NCBI RefSeq assembly: GCF_027595985.1
Contig: NC_073304.1
Span: forward strand, 218,992,000 to 219,055,999
From: Sorex araneus
Lineage: Eukaryota > Chordata > Mammalia > Eulipotyphla > Soricidae
Direction: 5' to 3'
DNA length: 64,000 nt
Made by a program: the position numbers and the translations under genes. Below, piece after piece: positions 31,329-42,300 of this stretch; position 1 is the first letter of the stretch; each line of letters starts with the position of its first letter. The notes below the pieces were generated by a model. The model had not been told where the DNA came from. It did not search any database and saw only the letters and a program-made list of their open reading frames with translations.

Positions 31329-31501
31329 GGGGCTGGAGCGATAGCACAGCGGGTAGGGCGTTTGCCTTGCATGCAGCTGACCCGGGTTCTAATCCCAGCA
31401 TCCCATATGGTCCCCTGAGCACCGCCAGGGGTAATTCCTGAGTGAAGAGCCAGGAGTAACCCCTGTGCATTGCTGGGTGTGACTCAAAAAAAAAAAAAAA
31501 A
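31329..31501 (+). mobile_element. SOR-type SINE
   Basis: Target duplication AAGAAGAGCCGCCCGG / AAGAAGAGCCACCCGG; the tail has grown a (GAA)n run. Confidence 0.92.
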
Positions 31502-31874
31502 GAAGAAGAAGAAGAAGAGCCACCCGGAACACACAATGGAGAGTGGGGTGTGCGGGGGTGGCCCCCAGGTTCCAGAGAGGGCCTGTCTGCCCAGCTAGAG
31601 TGAGGGCCAGGGCTCCCCAGCGCAGGTGGGTCCCACCTGGAAACCCCCAGAAATATCTGTTAGAGGAGGAGATTCTGTGCACAGCAAGAGCCATGGACCC
31701 GGGGGTCCTCCCCAGTGTTTCTGTCCCCCACTTCTCCCCTGGGAACCCCTAAATCCATCTCTCCGTAAGCCTCATGCGCAGAGCTAAGTCTGGAGGCTGG
31801 AGACCCAGGAGGGGCCCCTGCCGCCAAGCCCTCGCCCTAATTTGGGAGGCGTGAGTGTGAGGAACAGGCCCCAG

Positions 31875-31975
31875 ACAGACTTTTGTATCAATACTTCCTG
31901 GCTGTGTGGCCTTGGGTAAGTCTCCTGATCCCTCTGAGCTGTCCCCTCAATGCAGTAGAGATGGTTTTCCCCTCC
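31875..31975 (+). mobile_element. MIR fragment
   Basis: GCTGTGTGGCCTTGGGTAAG and CCTCTGAGCTG match the MIR core. Confidence 0.8.
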
Positions 31976-32479
31976 CAGAGACAAAATAACAGCTACAAAG
32001 CATGAGCCTAGGTGGGCTCGTGTGAACCCCAGTGAATAATGTGCTTCCCTCTCCCTCCATGCCCCCATGGTGCCCTGAAAGCCACAAACTGCCCCCAGAA
32101 GGACTCAGAGCCCACACGCACATGTGGCCACAGGACCTGGAGGACAGGAATCACATAGGTCGCAGTCCTGGGTCTCCTCCCGGAGCTGGACGCGGCTCGG
32201 GAAGGCCACGGGCCAGAGGACGCCCTCTCGGCTCCCTCACCAGGCCAGGAAGTGTCCGAAGCCCTTCTTCCCTCCCTCTGGGGGTTCCCCATCTCGCAGC
32301 TCACTTCAGGCCCCAGGAGGAGAAGGGAGAGGTGGGCCAGGGACCACACTGGTCCTAGATGCAGGGTTCCGTACCCCCAACACGAACACCTGCACCCCGG
32401 CTGCTCCAGGAATAGTCAAGCAAACACGTTGCCACCCTCCAGATCTGGCTCCTTTTGGTAAGTCAGGTGGGTTTAGCGG

Positions 32480-32645
32480 GGGGAGGGAGGTGTTAGGTCA
32501 TACCCAGAGGAGCTCAGGGGCTACTCCTGGCACGCAGAGGGTCACTCCTAGCAGTGCTGAGGGGGCCGTGTGGTACAGGAGGCCTAACTAGAGCTGGATG
32601 CACACCAGCCAAGGGCCAACCCCCTGAGTTATGTCTCCAACCCCA
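32480..32645 (-). mobile_element. SOR-type SINE, old
   Basis: GGTCATACCCAGAGGAGCTC to GTCTCCAACCCC. Confidence 0.7.
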
Positions 32646-32832
32646 AAGTTGGGTGGGTTTATCGGAAAAGCCGGGGCCAGCCTGACTCCGATTTCTCACC
32701 TGCTGCTCACCAGCTTCTGGGCTGTGGGTTTTGCAGCCACAGCTGGTGGGGCTCTGGGTGGGGGCGCTCTCAGCCCAGTGTTCCATTCAGCTTCGTGTTC
32801 AGGGGTCATTCCATGGTGATTAGGACCTTAAG

Positions 32833-32834
<2 letters not shown>

Positions 32835-32875
<41 letters not shown>

Positions 32876-33150
32876 CATACACATACACACAAACACACAT
32901 ATGCACATATGCATACACATACAAGCATGCATATACATACACACATACAAACACACACAAGCATGCACATACACATGCATACAAATACACACATATCATA
33001 CACATGCACGCATGCATACACATAACGCACGTGTATATACATACACACATGCATGCACATGCATATACATACACACATGCATGCACATACACACATACAC
33101 ACATGCATAAACATATAAATACACACACATGCGCGTACACACATATACAC
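32835..33150. repeat. (CA)n and (ACATGC/ACATAC)n compound microsatellite
   Basis: A CA run of about 38 bp followed by about 270 bp of alternating purine-pyrimidine hexamer-like repeats. Confidence 0.95.
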
Positions 33151-33488
33151 AGCTCTGGCTGGTGGACAGAAATCCTATCACCTAGGATGGGCTTGAGAAC
33201 TAAGGCAACCCCATCTGCTTTAAATGTCCCAATCAGCAGTGGTAACTACTTCTGGTGAGGACAGACACCAGCCCTCCCACATGGAGCCCGTTTGTGGGGG
33301 CCAGGACCTTTGATCCACGCAGGTGGGAGGGGTCAGCGCTGACCGCTGACGGAAAGGCATCTGCAGCTGCCTATGACAGCACCTGTGTGGGCTACGGCAG
33401 GAGTGCAGCTGAGACCTTCCCACTAGGGGGCGCTCTTTGCCTGAACATCTCCAGCCTTGGCGAGCTCAGAAATTTAAGTCTATTAGTT

Positions 33489-33885
33489 CTTTTTTTTTTT
33501 TTTTTTGCTTTTTGGGTCACACCCAGCGATGCTCAGGGGTTACTCCTGGCTCTGCACTCAGGAACTGCCCCTGGCAGTGCTTGGGGGACCATATGGGATG
33601 CCGAGGATAGAACCCGGGTCGGCCGCGAGCAATGCAAATGCCCTACCCGCTGTGCTATCGCTCCGGCCCCTATTAGACAGTTCTTATTCTAGAAGTCTCA
33701 ATTAAGACCTCAGTTTAGGTGCCAGAAAGACAGTACAGCGGAGAGAGCCCTTGCCTTGCATGCGACCCAAGTTTAATCCCTGGCATCCCATATGGTCCCC
33801 TGAGCACTGCTGGGTGATTCCTGAGTGCAGAGCCAGGAGTAACTCCTGAGCATAAAAACAAAACAAAACAAAACAAAACAAAACA
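33489..33885. mobile_element. Two SOR-type SINEs
   Basis: 33489-33670 (-, near consensus) and 33719-33885 (+, old, tail turned into (AAAAC)n). Confidence 0.85.
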
Positions 33886-34571
33886 AACCACCATAAATTA
33901 CTTCAATTCTGCTTTGGGGGCAGGGTTTGGGGTTCAGGATGGAAACATTCAAAATATGGTGGTGCAGGGCTGGAGCAATAGCACAGCAGGTAGGGCGTTT
34001 GCCTTGCATGCGGCCGGCCTGGGTTTGATTCCCAGCATCCCATATGGTCCCCCAAGCACCGCCAGGAGTAATTCCTGAGTGCATGAGTCAGGAATAACCC
34101 CTGTGCATCGCTGGGTGTGACCCAAAAAGAAAAAAACATAAAAGCCCAAAAATATGGTGGTGGAAAGGCATAATGGTTGGTGAGATTGGTGTTCAAATAT
34201 TAAGTGTAATCGATTATTGTGAACAACTTTATTAAAATTAAATTAAATTTTTTAAAATAATTCAAAAAGGGGGCTGGAGCGATAGCACAGCGGGTAGGGT
34301 GTTTGCCTTGCACACGGCTGATCCGGGTTCTAATCCCAGCATCCCATATGGTCCCCTGAGCACCACCAGGGGTGATTCCTGAGGGCAGAGCCAGGAGTGA
34401 CCCCTGTGCATCGCTGGGTGTGACCCAAAAAGAAAAAAACATAAAAGCCCAAAAATATGGTGGTGGAAAGGCATAATGGTTGGTAGGATTGGTGTTCAAA
34501 TATTAAATGTAATTGATTATTGTGAACAGCTTTATTAAAATTAAATTAAATTTTTTTAAATAATTCAAAAA
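33886..34571 (+). repeat. Tandem duplication of SINE plus L1-like tail
   Basis: Unit 1 33966-34268, unit 2 34270-34571, each a SOR SINE followed by CATAAAAGCCCAAAAATATGG and about 120 bp of L1-like tail. AAAATATGGTGGTG before the first SINE shows the original insertion target. Confidence 0.85.
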
Positions 34572-34609
34572 ACCCACCATTTCTTCTTGGGGCAGAAGTC
34601 TTCCTCTTT

Positions 34610-35060
34610 GGGTCAGAGAAATAGGACAGAGGTAAAGACACCTGCCTGGCAAGCTAGAATACCCTAATGAAATCCCCAACACTACATATGGTCCCTCAAA
34701 CGCTGCCAGAAATAACCTCTGAGCACAGAGCCAAGTAAGCTCTGTCAGCTAGGGGTGTGCCCTCTCAAAAAAAAAAGAAAGGAAAGAGAAAACAGACTAT
34801 CACATGTCTCCATGATTGTGTCCCCTAAGCATGTAGGAGTAATGCCTACTTGCCTGATCCCAATGAATCCCCACAGCCCTGGTGTAGGTAAACGATACAA
34901 AGTGCTGGGGATGGAGAGATAGTACAGTGGATAAGGCACTTGTCTTGCATGCAGCCAGCCTGGGCTCGATACCCCGGCATCCCATATGATTCCCTGGGCA
35001 CCCACGCGAGTAAATCCTGAATGCAGAGCCCTGAGCACAGGCGGGTGTGTTTTGGGGAAA
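34610..35060 (+). mobile_element. Two old SOR-type SINEs
   Basis: 34610-34785 and 34911-35060, same strand. Confidence 0.75.
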
Positions 35061-35271
35061 CAAAACAACAGCAAGAAAGTATGTTATACAAAATGAATCT
35101 CTGCCCCACAGAGAAGCCAGGAATCGTGGGACAGCAGGAGAGCTGGGAGTGAGAGGCCGGATCTGAGGCACCCGGCCCCTCCGAGGCTGGGACGCTGAGT
35201 TGTGAAGCTGTGTTGGTATCTCAGCCCCACAGGAACCCCCTGGCTGGCTTGGGGCATGACAGAAGGACTAG

Positions 35272-35274
<3 letters not shown>

Positions 35275-35341
<67 letters not shown>

Positions 35342-35503
35342 TTTTTGGGTCACACCTGGCAATGCACAGGGGTTAATCCTGGCTCTGCACTCAGGAATCA
35401 CCCCTGGCAGTGCTCAGGGGACCATATGGGATGCTGGGAATCGAACCTGGGTCGGCCGCGTGCAAGGCAGACGCCCTACTCGCTGTGTTATAGCTCCAGC
35501 CCC
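35275..35503 (-). mobile_element. SOR SINE whose tail has become (CT)n
   Basis: GACTAGGTTCTCTCT occurs before the CT run and after the SINE head (35503-35518), so the CT/poly-T stretch is part of the insertion. Confidence 0.9.
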
Positions 35504-35614
35504 GACTAGGTTCTCTCTTGAGCAAACAAAAGCTGCAGACATGGGCAAGACCCAGCAGAGGTCCCATTCGAGGGGATCTGAGGGCACAACTGGGGCCAGA
35601 AGTGTGGCAGGTGG

Positions 35615-36355
35615 TAGGCGCACACCGTGCAGTGCTCAGGAGTGACCCCTGGCAGTGTTTGGGGCGCCCTGTGGGGCTGGGGTTTGAACCAGGGCTGCCT
35701 GCGTCCAAGGCAAGCGCCTTCATCCCTAGATGACCTCTCTGACCCCACAGAGCAGCATTTCTTTCTTTCATTTTTATCTTTTGCTTGGGGGCATTCCCAG
35801 TGATGCTCAGGGCTTACCGCTGGCTCTGCACTCAGGAATCCTTCCTGGTGATGAATAGGGGACCCCGCGGGGAGCTGAGGATCGAACCTAGGCTGGTCAT
35901 GCACAAGGCAAGCTGTACTATCTCTTCGAACCCCATCAGGGCATTTGTTGAGATTAGGCAAGTAGACATTACCGCTGGCTCTTTGCCCATATGGGGTCAT
36001 ATGGGGTCCTGGGATGGAACAGAAACCAACAGTGTACAAGGTAAGCACCTTGACCCCTGTGCTCACTCTCTCTCCAGCCCTATTTTACATTTTGATTTAC
36101 ATTTCGGTGGAATGGGGAATGATCACAGCTTTGAAGCCAATTTGTATTAGGGGACACAATCATGCAGCTATGTCTTTAAATGTGATTCATTTCAGGGCCA
36201 CACCCAGCTGTGCTCAGGGGCAGTGCCTGGCTCTGAGCTCGGGCATCACTCCTGGTAGAGCCTAGGGGGTATCATTACACAGTGCTGGGATTCAAACCAG
36301 AGCCCCAGCTGCAGGCTGGCAAGTGTCTTAACCATTGTGCCATCTTTCTGGCCCG
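35615..36355 (-). mobile_element. Four old SOR-type SINEs
   Basis: 35615-35752, 35780-35935, 35960-36078 (3' part lost) and 36190-36355, all inverted. Confidence 0.7.
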
Positions 36356-37232
36356 CACACATTCTTAGCTGTGGTGTTTGCTGAGGATCACACATCAGGC
36401 TGTCATGCTCATACATGTGCCTCAGGGCTCCCTGAGGTCTACATCCTTTCACTGTGGTGCACACATATCTGATCACCAGGGGTTTCCCCTTTCTGCTCAT
36501 GACATAACTTGTTAATTCTGCTCACTGGTGAAGGGGACTACTCCTTTCTGTGTTGCCCACACACACTGACTGTGATGCAGCTAGAAATCACTTCCAGCAC
36601 CTGAGTTGGCAGACAGTAGCAGTGCTGAGTCCAATAGCAGGGCTGTCTGGATTATACTCAGTTCGTGTGGGGTACCGGGGATTTGAACTCATGACCATAC
36701 ACTTACTAGACAGGTGCTCTAAGCCCCTGCACTATTTCTACGCACTCAAGACTTGATTCCACTTGTTGGATTCCACCCCTTAATCTGGTTCTTTGCTCCC
36801 TCTTGGAGGACCCTGGTTCAGCATGGCCCCTGCTGCTTCGTGGACTGTCACCATGGGTTGTAACTGAGGTCCATGGTAGGGGACAAACACCTTTCCCCTG
36901 AGGACAGGGTTGGGGGCAGGGTTCACTTCTACCCAATCAGGACTTGGGTTCAGGGCGCCACATGGCCAGGAGAAATCTGCGCTGGGCACTTTCTTTTCTG
37001 GAAGGACCGAGAGGGCAAACAGGCTGTCATCCAGGGACCCACTGGGCAGGTGTCATTGAGCGTGGAGGCCTGGACAAGGAAGTTGTTTCCGGGCCTCTCC
37101 TCTCCCTGGAGACCTCTTCCAGCTCTAAGCGTAACCCAAAAATCTGTATCGACTCCGGCCTGTCAGTTACTCCTCACCTTCCTCTCTTCTTCCCCAAACA
37201 AGCCATCAGGCTGCTATGACACACACCCCCTC

Positions 37233-37236
37233 ACTG

Positions 37237-37275
<39 letters not shown>
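37233..37275. repeat. (CA)n microsatellite at the JUP 3' end
   Basis: Pure CA run. Confidence 0.95.
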
Positions 37276-37278
<3 letters not shown>

Positions 37279-37309
37279 CATCTCCCACTCCACTCTTCAA
37301 AAAGTCTCC

Positions 37310-38300
37310 ACTGAATCTGTGAGTATTTTTATTATTTTTTTTTTGCTTTGGTCTATACAAAAAAAAAAAAAAGAAAACCAATAACCAAAAAACATAAAGC
37401 ATAATAATAAAACTCTGCGGGATCCCTCCCCCTTCCCCCCCCCGCTTCCCAGCACCCCCATGTGCAGGAGGTTAAGGGGAGTTAGAGACAGGAGGGGGAA
37501 GACAAAGCCCCTCACCGCACACCAGAGGGGTCAGCCAAGAGCACTTCTCAGGGGACAGCTAGTTCAGCTGTGTGGGTGTGGGGATGGGGGCATGTGGGGG
37601 GGGGAGAGGACAAGCTGTCCCCAGAGCTCCCGAGGAGGGGGCCCCGTTCAACCCTGTATCCCACAGAGATGCTGATGATGTCCTGGCGGGGGGGACCAGC
37701 TCTGTGTCTGTCTGTCTGTCTGTCTACCTCCCCACTCCCGATGGTCCCTAAACTTTACAAGAGAAGCTTTGGATTCTGGAGGTTCAGTGGTCAGGTGGGG
37801 CGATTAGTGAGAAAAATCAGATCGAGAGCAAGAACCAAGGCCTTGAGGGACCCAGGCAGTGCAGGGGGGTGCTGGGAGGCGGGGGGCTTGTGGGGGACAT
37901 GATGAATGAGCCCTCGAGTCTAAAGCTTTGGTGGCCTGGCCAGGGGGTGGGAGGAGTGTGGGGTGCGGGGCCCACGGCCAGAAGAAGCAGGAGCAGACAG
38001 ACCGCTGTCTCGAGCAAGGCCCTAGTGGGAGCCCTGTAGGGGCGTCTCTGCTCCCCAGTTCAGGCACTTCTGTCTCTGGGAGACCCCCTCAGAGGAGGAG
38101 GGACAGACGGGCCTGTCCCCCGAGGCGCCAGACCCATTTCCAAAGGCCCCCCGGGAGCCAAGATGCCGGGAGGAAGCTCAGCCACCACAGGCCCCGCTCT
38201 GGCCCGCCCACGAGAGGAGTCAGGGTGGGGGGAACGAGAGGGCACCCCAAGAAAGAGATCGTGGAGGGAGGGAGAGCGGCCTGCGGAGCGCCCGGGGCAA
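37310..38300 (-). other. JUP: JUP 3' UTR (predicted)
   Basis: About 990 bases without a SINE between the stop and a minus-strand AATAAA (plus TTTATT 37328-37333), close to the human UTR length. It contains a (TCTG)n run near 37706-37727 and ends near a CA microsatellite at 37233-37275. Confidence 0.75.
37328..37333 (-). terminator. JUP: JUP poly(A) signal
   Basis: Reads AATAAA on the minus strand. The end of the message would fall at about 37305-37318. Confidence 0.65.
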
Positions 38301-38452
38301 CTAGGTCAGCATGTGGTCCCCGCCGGCGTAGGGGGGCCTGAGGCCGTCGCTGTAGGTGTCGATGGGGTAGTCGCCGTCCATGTCCATGTGCATCTCCAGC
38401 GGGTCCAGGGGCACGTCGCTCGAGTACATGGGGCGGTAGGTGGCGTCCATGT
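38301..38452 (-). CDS. JUP: JUP exon 14, coding part with stop TAG
   Basis: [18 protein letters not shown] to [10 protein letters not shown], the C-terminal tail. The last residues differ slightly from human (AGG for PTA, T for A). Confidence 0.96.
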
Positions 38453-39323
38453 CTGTGGGGAGATGGCAGCTCTGGCCTCTGCCCACTGGCCACGCTCTCC
38501 CCCAGCCCCACGACAGGGGCCCTGGAGGCCACACCCCAATGCCTCTGGCCCAGAGGTGGAGGGTCTCCTGGGAACCGACCAGCCCTCCCCACCGCTCTCA
38601 GGGGCCCAGACTCCGTGTCCACTCACCATCGGCATACGGCTCGTTGATGGGGATCATGCTCTGAGCCTAGGGGGAGAGGGGGACAGAGGTCAGAGGGCAG
38701 CCAGGGAGAGGAACCCACCGCAGAAACAGAGGGTGGAGGAATGGGGTTCACAGGCAGAGGGGCACCTCCTTTCATGCTGGGGGCATCCACAGAACTGGAA
38801 CAGCCTGGGGCAGGGGCGGGGAGTGGGGCAGGCGAGGGCCCAAGAATGGTGGCGGCCGAATTGCTGCCATGCTCATGGCCAGTGTCCACAGGCTCAGGAC
38901 AAGCCCCTCACGCATGAGAATGAATCTGCTGAAAAACCCAGGTATGTGGGTTTTATGACTGAAATCTCCAGGCTCTCATGGAGCTGGGGATGGGCGACCT
39001 CCCCCCATCTCCCTGTTCTTCCGGGAGCCTGGCAGGCATACCCACGAACTGCCTCTGGAGCCATATAAGGTCATTAACGGCCATGATCCAGAGACTCATA
39101 AATAAATCTCAAGAGGGAGCAACAAGCTTCAGAGATGCCTCTGGCCGCAAAGTCACCATCCAGTTAAAAATTTAACTCCAGCTCTAGCAGCCTATTTAAA
39201 ATTGTAGAATTCCTGGCATTCCAACATATCATACTTTATGCCACTGATGTGCCAAGAGTAGCACACCACACTTGATGGGATGGATGTAAAGTAAAAGGCA
39301 ACAGATTTTTATCAAAAGGGGGG

Positions 39324-39383
<60 letters not shown>

Positions 39384-42300
39384 TGTATCACTGTCATCCC
39401 ATTGCTCATCGATTTTCTTGAGCGGGCACCAGTAACATCTCCATTGTGAGACTTTTTGTTACTGTTTTTGGCATATCAAATATGCCATGGGTAGCTTGCC
39501 AGGCTCTGCCGTGCAGGTTCTTCAGGAGGGATGGAGGAATCAAACCCAGGTCGGCCGTGTGCAAAGCAAATGCCCTACCCGCTGTGCTATCACTTCAGTC
39601 CAGTGATCTCTTATATGAGGGCTTAATGGCTCCAAGGTGAGATACAACAATTTTCACATATTTTCCTCTAAGGAAACCCCTCTGGATCATTTTTAGCAGA
39701 TTATTCACAGCAAGCAATACAAAACAAATTATTTAGGATCTGCCTTCGGGGTAAACTTGGGGTGGTGGTGGTGGGGAAAAATCAAAATAATGGTGGTGGG
39801 GGGGAAAAATAAAAAAAATCAAAATAATGGATTACCGCCATGCAATGGAATATATGATTGGAAGATTTTATATAATAAATTTTTTATAAGAGGTGGCCAG
39901 GGCTGGAGTGATAGTACAGCGGGGAGGCCTTTGCCTTGCACACTGCCTATTTCATGTCCAGCATCCCATCTGGTCCCTTGAGCACCGCCTGAGTGCCGAG
40001 GAGGAGTAACCCCTGAGCATCACCAGGTGTGACCCGAAAAGCCAAAAAAGAAAGGTTAAAAAAAAAAGGGGGGCAGGCAGGGGCACATGAGAGTTGCCTC
40101 CCCCTAATCAAATGAAATGGAAATCCAGGAAGCTAGTCGCCGGGACACCCCTGCCCGGACACTCACAGCCTCCCAGGCGGCAGGGTCGTGCTTGAAGAGC
40201 GAGTTGGTGAGCTCCACGGACACGCGCTTTCGGTAATCCGGATTCTTGTCCTCGGAGACGCGGAACAGCACAGCGGCAGCGTAGGTGGCTGCGGAGAGAG
40301 GCCAAAGTGATCAGGTGAGGGGGGAAGGGGGGAAGGGGGAGGCTGAAGGCTGGGCTGGGGGGCTGCCGGCAGCTCTGCGCACCCCCGGTGCGCACCCTCC
40401 TCCGCCCCGCACGGCCTCCATGTGCATCCTGCGGCCCCCATACCCCCTTGCCCCGTGTACGCCCAGCCCCAGTGCCCCGCGCGCCTCCCGAGTGCGCCCC
40501 GTGCGTCCCCCGCGTGCGCCCCCGCAGCCCCCCAGCCCCTCGTGGTCCCCGCGCCCCGTGCGCCCCCTCAGCCCCTCACCTGTGCCCTCGTTGTGCGAGT
40601 GCAGCAGCTCCATGAGCGGTGCCGACGCGCCCTCGGCGTCGATGGCATCAGCCGCCTCCTTGTCCTGGGCCAGCTCGCACAGCACCCCGGCCGCCACGCG
40701 CTGGATGTTCTCCACCGACGAGTACAGGAGCTGGGGGCACACGGGGCGGCGGGGTGAGCCTGGGCACGACTGCACCCCTGCCGCCAGCCCTCTGCCCTCA
40801 CGCCTGGCACCCAACAGAACCAACGGGCATCCAAGAAAGGGTCAAGGAAGGGGATAGAAAACCCAAGGTTCAAGGCAAGGGCGGGAGGAGCCAGGCTGAT
40901 GGGGGCCACCCCACAGCCCAGTCGGTGCTGGGGGCCTCAAGGACGGCACCCCCTGATGTTCAGGAGCCCTGTGGCGTCTTTGCTTCGGTGCCAAGGATTG
41001 AACTCAGGGCCGTAGCCAAGGCAAGTGCGCTAGCTCCAACCCAAGCCTGTTTTGTTGTCATTGTCGCTGCTCTGGGGCCACACCCAGCAGGGCTGAGGGC
41101 TTACTCCAGCCCCTACGGGGTTGGAACCGGGGTCAGCCACCTGCAAGGCACCGCATACTCTTTTGGTTTGCGATTTCCCCGCTGGCTTTGGAGTTTGGAA
41201 TGTCGCCCCCTACAGGTACCGGCTCAGCGGTCACTCCTGGCTCTAGAACTCCAGAGATCTGGTGCCGGACTCAGAACCTCTGCGAACCGTCCTGCCAAAC
41301 TTCCTACTTTAGTTTTTTTTCATTTGTTTACTTGTTTTTTTTTTTTTTTGGCTTTGGGGGTCACAACCGGCAGTGCTCAGGGGTTACTCCTGGCTCTGCA
41401 CTCAGGAATCACTCCTTGCAGTGCTGGGGGGGGGGAGCCATATGAGACGTGCTAGTGATTGGCCACGTGAAGGCAAAAGCCCTGCCCACTGCACTGTCGG
41501 TCCCGCCCACCAGCTTCCTCTTTTAGCAGCGGGGATAAGCAGAGAAGTGGGGTGCACTCTCCTGCCCACCCGTCCCAGCTCACCTGCACAAACAGGGGGA
41601 TGGTGTTGAGTCGGAAAATCTCCATGCGGTTCATGGGGTCCCGGGCCAGGATGTGCAGGGCCCCGGTGCAGCCCTCCACGATCTCCTCCATCCTCACCCC
41701 ATCCTGCAGGAGAGAGGTGGGGAGGGGATGACAGGAGCCCGGAAACTGGGCCACACACACCTCCCCTCGAGACTAGCCCAGCCAGCTGGCCCTTGGCGTC
41801 AGACTCCGCTGCCATCCAGTTATATGCCCCCTGGTGGTCCACAAGGTGGTCCATGAGGACATCCTGAGCCACAGTCGCTCTGCTGGTCACTCACCGTGTA
41901 GGGCTGCTGTGTGCCCGCAGCCACGTGGCGCTGGGCATCCTGGTGGGCCTTGACCAGCAGCTGAACCAGGCGGGGGATGACCGCGGCCTCCTGCAGTGGG
42001 GCATGGTTGGCTGGGCACAGGGCTAGGTTCCTGATCAGGCCAATGGTCGCCTAGTGAGAAAAGAGACGATGATCAGGGGACATTTCCCAGGCCTCGGGAG
42101 GACCCCAAGTGCCCGGCACCATCTCTCTGCTCCCTGCACTGGAAGATCTCCAGGAGGCCACCCCCAAGCCTGTCCCTTGTTCCATAGAATCTGCGGGGCG
42201 TCAGGTCTAGCTCTCATAGCTCCTGCTAAAGAAGTCTGTTCCAGAACATTCTATCAGTCCCCTTGTCCTGAACCTGTCTCCTCTCTCTTAACCCTACCCC

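Noticed and set aside
32806-33150. Cys/Val/Met-rich and His/Thr-rich frames
   Set aside because: Pure translation of the CA and ACATGC repeats.
38163-39068. 301-codon plus-strand frame
   Set aside because: It is the antisense of JUP exons 13 and 14 plus the intron between them.
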